64,000 bases of DNA from Ideonella dechloratans (GTDB lineage Bacteria > Pseudomonadota > Gammaproteobacteria > Burkholderiales > Burkholderiaceae_C). Positions 58,745-64,000 of this stretch are shown in pieces; within the stretch, counting starts at the first letter, position 1, and the number at the start of each line of letters is the position of its first letter. The translations under genes and the position numbers were made by a program. The notes beneath the pieces were generated by a model. That model was given only the letters and a program-made list of their open reading frames with translations, searched no databases and had not been told where the DNA came from. The stretch is taken from assembly GCF_021049305.1 (NCBI RefSeq), contig NZ_CP088082.1, forward strand, positions 1 through 64,000. Direction: 5' to 3'.

Positions 58745-59707
58745 TCAGGGTGTGGGTTCTTGCGGCGGTTCCAGCGCCGGCGCGGCCGAGGCCTGCCAGG
58801 CCGCGGCCTCGGCCAGCAGCCAGTCGCGGAAGGCCTGGATCATCGGCTGGCCGGCGCATTCGGGCCGGTACACCACGTGGTAGGCCAGGCGCGAGGGCAG
58901 GCGGATCTGCGGGCACAGCCGCACCAGCCGTCCGGCCTGCAGGTCGTCGCGGGCCATGACGCTGCGGGCCAGCGCGATGCCCTGGCCCTCGGCCGCGGCC
59001 TGCAGCACGGCGGCGGAATTGTTGATCTGGATGGCGCGTCGGCCGGTGGCGTGGTCCAGCCCGGCCTGGCGCATCCAGTCGGCCCAGGACGGGAAGCCGG
59101 GATGCCCCTCCATCGACAGGTCGTGGATCAGGGTCTGCTCCAGCAAGTCGGCGGGGCTGTCCAGCGGCCGAGCGCGCGCCAGCAGGGCCGGCGCGCAGAC
59201 GGGGTAGACCTCCTCGCCCAGCAGGCGCTCGGCCACCAGCCCGGGCCACACGCCGGCGCCGTAGCGCACGCCGATGTCCACCTGCTGGGCCACGAAGTCC
59301 ACCGGCTTGAGGCTGGTCTCCAGCCGCACGTCGGTCTCCGGCCAGGCGGTCTGGAAGCGGTCCAGACGGGGCAGCAGCCACTGGGCGGCAAAGGCCGGGC
59401 TGACCGTGACGGTCAGGGTGCGGCGGGCGGACTGGGCCTGCAGGCGCCGCAGGCCCTGGGCCATCTGCACCAGTCCGGCCCGGATGTCGGGCAGCGCCTG
59501 CTCGGCCGCCTCGGTGGGCACCAGCCGGGCGCGGCCGCGGTGGTTGCGCAGGAACAGGGGCATGCCCAGCCAGTCCTCCAGCGTGCGCACCAGCTGGCCC
59601 ACGGCCGCCGGGGTGACGTGCAGCTCCTGCGCGGCCAGGGCGAAGCTGCGATGGCGCGCGCTGGCCTCGAAGGCCCGCAAGGCATTCAGGTGGACCGGCG
59701 TTTTCAA
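58745..59707 (-). CDS. LysR-family regulator (GcvA-like)
   Basis: 320 residues. The N-terminal helix-turn-helix LNALRAFEASARHRSFALAA, with the strongly GcvA-like start, is followed by an effector domain with DIGVRYGAGVWPGLVAERLL and YHVVYRPECAGQP. The only start fitting the family is TTG 59707; no in-frame ATG exists nearby. It is divergent from the cupin/amine-oxidase operon, which it probably controls. Confidence 0.87.
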   Translation of the reverse strand: MKTPVHLNALRAFEASARHRSFALAAQELHVTPAAVGQLVRTLEDWLGMPLFLRNHRGRARLVPTEAAEQALPDIRAGLVQMAQGLRRLQAQSARRTLTVTVSPAFAAQWLLPRLDRFQTAWPETDVRLETSLKPVDFVAQQVDIGVRYGAGVWPGLVAERLLGEEVYPVCAPALLARARPLDSPADLLEQTLIHDLSMEGHPGFPSWADWMRQAGLDHATGRRAIQINNSAAVLQAAAEGQGIALARSVMARDDLQAGRLVRLCPQIRLPSRLAYHVVYRPECAGQPMIQAFRDWLLAEAAAWQASAAPALEPPQEPTP

Positions 59708-59859
59708 GATGGATTTTCTTTACCAAAGACACACATTATCTGATTTGCGCGCACATGGGCAGCGGCCAAGAATCCGGCCCATTCAGGGCAACAAATGCTT
59801 GGGCTGGCCGACCTCGCGCACAGGCCGGGGGCGGCCGTTCCGACTTCACGAGAACCGAC

Positions 59860-60537
59860 ATGCAGGTGCGCGCCGATTTTTCCCAGCGGGTGGTGCTCCG
59901 TCCGCAGGACATGGACTGGGTCGATTCCCCGCAGCCGGGGGTGCAGCGGGTGCTGCTGGACCGCATCGGCGGTGAGGTGGCCCGGGCCACCAGCCTGGTG
60001 CGCTATGCGCCGGGAGCCTTCTTCCCGGTGCACCACCACGGCGGTGGCGAGGAGATCCTGGTGCTCGATGGCGTGTTCCAGGAGGGCGATGCGGCGTGGG
60101 CCGCGGGTCTCTACCTGCGCAACCCGCCGGGCTCCTCGCACCAGCCCCGCAGCGATGCGGGCACGCGGCTGTTCGTCAAGCTGGGCCAGATGCCGCAGGA
60201 CGATGGCGTCACCGTGCGCGTGGACACCCGGGCCGGCGTGGGCTGGCGGCCCGGCGAGGGTGGCCTGGTGCGCCCGCTGCACCGCACCGCCCATGAGCAG
60301 GTGGACCTGCTTCGCCTGCCGGCCGGGCAGGCGGTCCTGGCGGATCCCACGGGCGGCAGCGAGTGGCTGGTGCTGGCCGGTCGGCTGCGGCTGGCCGGTG
60401 AACTGCTGCCATGCGAGAGCTGGCTGCGCCTGCCCCCGGGCGATGCGCCTGCGCTGCAGGCCGGTCCCGAGGGGGTGACGCTGTACCGCAAGACGGGCCA
60501 CCTGGCCCGCCCGCTGGGCCTGGAGCCAGCATGCTGA
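59860..60537 (+). CDS. Double-cupin protein, ChrR-like
   Basis: 225 residues with two cupin halves. The first carries the metal-binding histidines in FPVHHHGGGEEILVLDGVFQ and NPPGSSHQP. The second (~135-215) is more degenerate (LRLPAGQAVLADPTGGSEWL). It resembles the ChrR/anti-ECFsigma cupin group but lacks the N-terminal zinc anti-sigma domain. The frame is open upstream to 59755, but Met at 59860 starts the conserved part (MQVRADFSQRVVL). It overlaps the amine oxidase gene by 7 bp. Confidence 0.75.
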   Translation: MQVRADFSQRVVLRPQDMDWVDSPQPGVQRVLLDRIGGEVARATSLVRYAPGAFFPVHHHGGGEEILVLDGVFQEGDAAWAAGLYLRNPPGSSHQPRSDAGTRLFVKLGQMPQDDGVTVRVDTRAGVGWRPGEGGLVRPLHRTAHEQVDLLRLPAGQAVLADPTGGSEWLVLAGRLRLAGELLPCESWLRLPPGDAPALQAGPEGVTLYRKTGHLARPLGLEPAC

Positions 60538-61622
60538 GCGCCCCGCAGCGCATCGCCCACCTCATCGTGGGCGGCGGCCTGGCCGGCCTGTACGCGGCCT
60601 ACCGGCTGGAGCAGCAGGGCCACCGGGACACGGTGCTGCTGGAAGCCCGGCCCGCGCTGGGCGGGCGCATCCTGTCCGAGCCGGTGGATGGGCTGCCCGA
60701 GCGCCTGGACCTGGGCCCCACCTGGTACTGGCCGGATCTGCAGTGGCGGCTGGACCAGTTGGTGCGCGCGCTGGGGCTGGCGCCCTTCGAGCAGCACGAG
60801 CGCGGCGACATGTTGCTGGAGCGCACGCCCCATGCCCCGCCGATGCGCACCCCGGCTTACCTCAGTGCGCCCACCGGCCTGCGCCTGCCCGGCGGCATGC
60901 GCTCGCTGACCGACGCCCTGCGCGCGCGCCTGGGCTGCACCCGCATCCTCACCGGCCACAGCGTGCAGGGGCTGCGGCGGGAGGACGCTGGCGTGACGGT
61001 GGCGGCGCTGGATGCCGAGGGCCGGACACTGCATTGGCGCGCTGAGAAGGTGCTGCTGGCCCTGCCGCCACGCCTGGCCATGGCGCGCCTGGACTTCGCG
61101 CCCGCCCTGCCGGATGCGCTGGCCCGGGCCTGGCGGGACACTCCGACCTGGATGGCGCCGCACGCCAAGTACGTGGCGGTCTATGCCCGGCCCTTCTGGC
61201 GCGAGGCCGGCCTGTCCGGCGAGGCCCGCAGCGCCTGTGGCCCGCTGGGCGAGATCCACGATGCCAGCGGCCCCGGCGGGGCGGCCGCGCTGTTCGGCTT
61301 CGTCGGCCTGCCGGCGGCCACGCGCCAGCGCCTGGGCGAGGACGCCCTGCGCCTGCACTGCCGGGCCCAGCTGGGCCGGATCTTCGGCCCACCCGCGGCC
61401 GAGCCGCTCCAGGAGTTCTGGAAGGACTGGGCGCAGGACCCGCTCACCGCGGTGCCGCAGGACCTGCAGGCGCCGGCCGGCCACCATGCGGCCGCGCCAC
61501 CGCAGCAGCCGGCCGAAGGCCCCTGGCAGGGGCGGCTGGCGGGCATCGGCAGCGAATGGTCGCCGCAGTTCCCCGGCTACCTGGCCGGGGCGGTGGAGGC
61601 CGTGGAGCGCGCCTGCGGCTAG
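60531..61622 (+). CDS. FAD-dependent amine oxidase-like protein
   Basis: 363 residues of the flavin monoamine oxidase superfamily. The dinucleotide fold LIVGGGLAGLYAAYRLEQQG is at ~8-27, followed by LLEARPALGGRI, LPGGMRSLTDAL and the C-terminal FAD contact FPGYLAGAVEA. It is shorter than classical MAO (~450). There is no signal peptide, so it is probably cytosolic. Coupled to the cupin gene; together they may handle a small amine or an oxidised product. The stop shares its bases with the convergent glk-hexR stop. Confidence 0.82.
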   Translation: MLSAPQRIAHLIVGGGLAGLYAAYRLEQQGHRDTVLLEARPALGGRILSEPVDGLPERLDLGPTWYWPDLQWRLDQLVRALGLAPFEQHERGDMLLERTPHAPPMRTPAYLSAPTGLRLPGGMRSLTDALRARLGCTRILTGHSVQGLRREDAGVTVAALDAEGRTLHWRAEKVLLALPPRLAMARLDFAPALPDALARAWRDTPTWMAPHAKYVAVYARPFWREAGLSGEARSACGPLGEIHDASGPGGAAALFGFVGLPAATRQRLGEDALRLHCRAQLGRIFGPPAAEPLQEFWKDWAQDPLTAVPQDLQAPAGHHAAAPPQQPAEGPWQGRLAGIGSEWSPQFPGYLAGAVEAVERACG

Positions 61623-63484
61623 CGGGCGTGGGAGGTCATGCGTGCGTAGTCCGGCGCCTCGGCGTTGCCGGCCTTGCCGCCGCGCGCGCCCGGCGCAGGC
61701 AGGGCGGGGGTGCCCGCGGGCTGCATGGCGCTGCGCCGCATGGCCACGCCCACGGCCAGCACATCCACCAGGGCCAGGTGCAGGATGCGGCTGATCATCG
61801 GCATCTGCGTGGCGACGTCCTCGGTGTGGTCGACGGTGATGGCCAGCGTGGCCCGCTTGGCCAGCGGGGCATGGCTGGGGGCCAGCGCGATGACGCGCGC
61901 ACCGCGGGCCAGCGCGGTCTCGACCGCGCCCTGCAGTTCCTCGACCTTGCCGCTGCCCGAGATCGCCACCATCACATCGCCTGGCCCCAGCACGGCCGCG
62001 GCCAGCTGCTGCACCCGAGGGTCGGTGTAGGCGGCGGTGGGCACGCCGAAGCGCAGGAACTTGTACTGCGCATCGGTGGCGACGATGCTGTACTGACCCA
62101 CGGCGTAGAAGTCCACGCGGCGTGCAGTCAGCAGCATGTCAATGGCGCGCTGCACCGCATCGGCGTTGATCTCGTCGCGGGCCTTCAGCACGGCGGCGGC
62201 CGTGTTGTCCAGCACCTTGGCCCCGAGTTCATGGGTGGAGTCGGTGCGCTTGACCTGGGTGTGCGACACCGGGATGGTGGACGTCAGCCCCGAGGCCAGC
62301 TTGAGCTTGAAATCCGACAGGCCGGAGCAGCCCATGGAGCGGCAGAAGCGAACCACCGTGGGCTGGCTCACGCCGGCCTCGCGGGCGATGTCGACGATCG
62401 GATCGGACAGCGCGCTGCGCGGGTTGGCCAGCACCCAGTCGGCCACCCGCTGTTCGGCCCCGGACAGGGTCGTGCGGGTCTGGCGCACCCGTTCGAGCAG
62501 ACTGGAGCCGCCGCTCTGGCGGCGCAGCTGCGCGTCCAGGATGGCCGACGTGCCCGCCATCGTGTCGCTGTCGGAGGTGATGACGAAGGTCGGGATGTGG
62601 GCCACCAGGGTGGAAAACCGGCCCTTGGCCTCGAAGCGCGCGCGAAAGCCCGAGCGGTCGAAGTACTCGCCCAGGCGCGGCACGATGCCGCCGCTGATGT
62701 AGATGCCGCCATAGGCCCCCAGCGTCACCGCCAGGTTGGCCGCCACGGTGCCGAACATCTCGCAGAACATGTCGATGGTCTCGACCGCCAGCGGGTCTTC
62801 GCCGGCCAGCGCGCGGCGGGTGATCTCCGGGGCGGCCAGCGGATCGGGGCCGTGCTGCGAGCGTGAGCCCAGCGCGCGGTAGATCAGCTCGATGCCCGAG
62901 GCGGAGATCAGGCGCTCGGCCGAGACGTGCGCGTACTGGCGCCAGGCGTACTCCAGCACGCTGAGTTCGCGCGGGTTCTGGGGCGCGAACGCGACGTGAC
63001 CGCCTTCGGAGGCCAGGGACACCCAGCCGTCCTCCACCGGAATGAGCCCCGAGACCCCCAGGCCGGTGCCGGCGCCGAGCAGCCCGATGACGCTGCGTTC
63101 GCGGCTCTGTCCGCCGCCGATCTGCCGCACCTGGCTGGCCTCCAGATGGGGCAGGCCCATGGCCAGCGCGGTGAAGTCGTTGACCACCAGCAGCGTGTCG
63201 AAGCCGACGGCGCGTCGCGCGGCCTCGATGGAAAACCGCCAGGGGTAGTTCGTCATGCGCACCTGATCGCCCTCGACCGGGTTGGCAATGGCGATGGCGC
63301 CCAGTCGGATGTCGCGCGCATCGACCTGGGCCAGGTAGGCCTGCAGGGCCGAGAGGAAATCGGGGTAGTCCGCGCACCGCAGGTTGTGGCGGTCGCTGTA
63401 GACACCCGGTTCACGTTCGAGCGCGAAGCGGGCGTAGGTGCCGCCGATGTCGGCGAGCAGACGGGGGGCGATGGGAGAGGCCAT
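61619..63484 (-). CDS. Bifunctional glucokinase / RpiR-HexR-type transcriptional regulator
   Basis: A 621-residue fusion. Residues 1-335 are a hexokinase-family glucokinase: phosphate loop LLADIGGTYARFAL, catalytic Asp in VVNDFTALAMG, and GLLGAGTGLGVSGL. Residues ~345-620 form an RpiR regulator: helix-turn-helix IVDIAREAGVSQPTVVRFCR and a SIS sugar-phosphate domain with VMVAISGSGKVEELQ. This fusion is typical of Burkholderiales and couples glucose phosphorylation to Entner-Doudoroff gene control. It starts at ATG 63484; the open frame further upstream is not conserved. Two HexR operator matches lie upstream. Confidence 0.93.
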   Translation of the reverse strand: MASPIAPRLLADIGGTYARFALEREPGVYSDRHNLRCADYPDFLSALQAYLAQVDARDIRLGAIAIANPVEGDQVRMTNYPWRFSIEAARRAVGFDTLLVVNDFTALAMGLPHLEASQVRQIGGGQSRERSVIGLLGAGTGLGVSGLIPVEDGWVSLASEGGHVAFAPQNPRELSVLEYAWRQYAHVSAERLISASGIELIYRALGSRSQHGPDPLAAPEITRRALAGEDPLAVETIDMFCEMFGTVAANLAVTLGAYGGIYISGGIVPRLGEYFDRSGFRARFEAKGRFSTLVAHIPTFVITSDSDTMAGTSAILDAQLRRQSGGSSLLERVRQTRTTLSGAEQRVADWVLANPRSALSDPIVDIAREAGVSQPTVVRFCRSMGCSGLSDFKLKLASGLTSTIPVSHTQVKRTDSTHELGAKVLDNTAAAVLKARDEINADAVQRAIDMLLTARRVDFYAVGQYSIVATDAQYKFLRFGVPTAAYTDPRVQQLAAAVLGPGDVMVAISGSGKVEELQGAVETALARGARVIALAPSHAPLAKRATLAITVDHTEDVATQMPMISRILHLALVDVLAVGVAMRRSAMQPAGTPALPAPGARGGKAGNAEAPDYARMTSHAR

Positions 63485-63570
63485 GTCCGGATGATGCCTG
63501 CACCTGGGACCTCCCGGTGTGCAGGTGCACAACGTCGGCGCGATTGCGTCGGGAAATCCTGATGACTACC

Positions 63571-63585
63571 TGTAGCGTGATTACA
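63571..63585. promoter_or_regulatory. HexR-type operator, site 1
   Basis: TGTAGCGTGATTACA matches both half sites of the known HexR consensus TGTARTWWWAYTACA. It is 86 bp upstream of the fused glucokinase-HexR gene and suits negative autoregulation relieved by 2-keto-3-deoxy-6-phosphogluconate. Confidence 0.65.
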
Positions 63586-63666
63586 TGTGAAGCGTCTTCT
63601 CTCCAATGGAGCGATTGTTGTCAATAGGGAAGAGTTTCCTCGGTGTTCACCCGTAGTTGGGCGCTA

Positions 63667-63681
63667 TGTAGTTTTGCTACA
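63667..63681. promoter_or_regulatory. HexR-type operator, site 2
   Basis: TGTAGTTTTGCTACA differs from the HexR consensus TGTARTWWWAYTACA at only one central position. It is 54 bp upstream of the second glucokinase ATG and 96 bp from site 1, so one regulator could control both divergent genes. Confidence 0.75.
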
Positions 63682-63735
63682 TTTCTCGGACACCGGGCTG
63701 ATCCTGGCCCGGGTCCGCCCCACTCCATTGACCCG

Positions 63736-64000
63736 ATGCGCGAGCCGCTCTCCATCGATTCCTTTCCCTGGCTGGTCGCAGACATCGGCGGGACGAATGC
63801 GCGCTTCGGCCTGGTGCAGGAGCCGGGCGGGCCGGTGGCCCATGTCGAAACGCTGAAGGGCTCGGACCATCCGTCGCCCCAGGCCGCGGCGTTGGCCTAC
63901 CTGGACACCGTGACCGCGCGCACGGGCGAGCGGCCCCGCCCGCGGCAGGCCGCGCTGGCGCTGGCCTGCGCCATCCAGGGCGACACGGCGCGCATGACCA
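63736..64000 (+). CDS. glk: Second glucokinase, truncated at window end
   Basis: The first 88 codons of a glucokinase: phosphate loop WLVADIGGTNARFGLVQEPG, then the strand ALALACAIQGDTARMT matching the family pattern before the catalytic domain. The frame continues past 64000. It is divergent from the glucokinase-HexR fusion, and a HexR box lies 54 bp upstream. Whether it also carries a regulator domain cannot be seen. Confidence 0.88.
   Translation, partial: MREPLSIDSFPWLVADIGGTNARFGLVQEPGGPVAHVETLKGSDHPSPQAAALAYLDTVTARTGERPRPRQAALALACAIQGDTARMT

Noticed and set aside
55932..59732. 1266-codon frame joining the ligase with upstream sequence
   Set aside because: The ligase starts at ATG 57623; the upstream part is an out-of-frame shadow of the exonuclease and LysR genes.

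Overview
The window is high-GC DNA (roughly 70% G+C by eye). It looks like a chromosome segment of a betaproteobacterium of the order Burkholderiales, probably in the Rubrivivax/Leptothrix/Ideonella part of the order. The best markers are a glucokinase fused to an RpiR/HexR-type regulator (61619-63484), a fused isobutyryl-CoA mutase IcmF that closely resembles the Cupriavidus enzyme as I remember it (13275-16565), and the general gene style. These placements come from family knowledge, not from a search. I saw no rRNA, tRNA, CRISPR array or complete insertion sequence.

Left part (1-21100). A truncated short-chain dehydrogenase opens the window. A ferric-reductase-like membrane flavoprotein, a TPR-GGDEF diguanylate cyclase, a thioesterase, a GlxA-type AraC regulator and several small genes follow. 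A five-gene acyl-CoA operon lies on the minus strand (8615-16565): icmF, 3-hydroxybutyryl-CoA dehydrogenase, acyl-CoA dehydrogenase, a cobalamin-binding-type protein without a signal peptide, and an AcuI-type acrylyl-CoA reductase. Next come a sugar epimerase/dehydrogenase gene broken by an in-frame stop codon, an AraC regulator translationally coupled to a FetAB-like ABC exporter, and a GntR regulator.

Malonate block (20421-30338). A divergent GntR regulator faces a TRAP transporter (dctPQM). It is followed without a real gap by a complete biotin-independent malonate decarboxylase operon, mdcACDEGBH. Gene spacing suggests a single transcript in which the TRAP system probably imports malonate.

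Accessory segment (30339-38600). Base composition drops noticeably. The segment holds an alcohol dehydrogenase / aldo-keto reductase / carboxymuconolactone-decarboxylase-like operon, a chimeric small ORF that starts like SSB, and a RES-type toxin-antitoxin pair. Then comes a tight four-gene cassette (GH19 endolysin-like protein plus three small proteins of similar helix-strand layout), flanked by small unknown genes. The four-gene cassette is the best candidate here for an undescribed system.

Right part (38583-64000). In order: a MocR regulator, a truncated acyl-CoA-dehydrogenase-like gene with ccoG, a large hybrid histidine kinase, two unknown proteins (one with an internal duplication), a PAS-GGDEF-EAL protein, a secreted metallophosphoesterase, and the four-gene Lhr DNA-repair operon (exonuclease, ATP-dependent ligase, Lhr-type helicase, PdeM). 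After these come a GcvA-like regulator divergent from a cupin/amine-oxidase pair and the glucokinase-HexR fusion. The fusion is divergent from a second glucokinase across an intergenic region that carries two good HexR operator matches.
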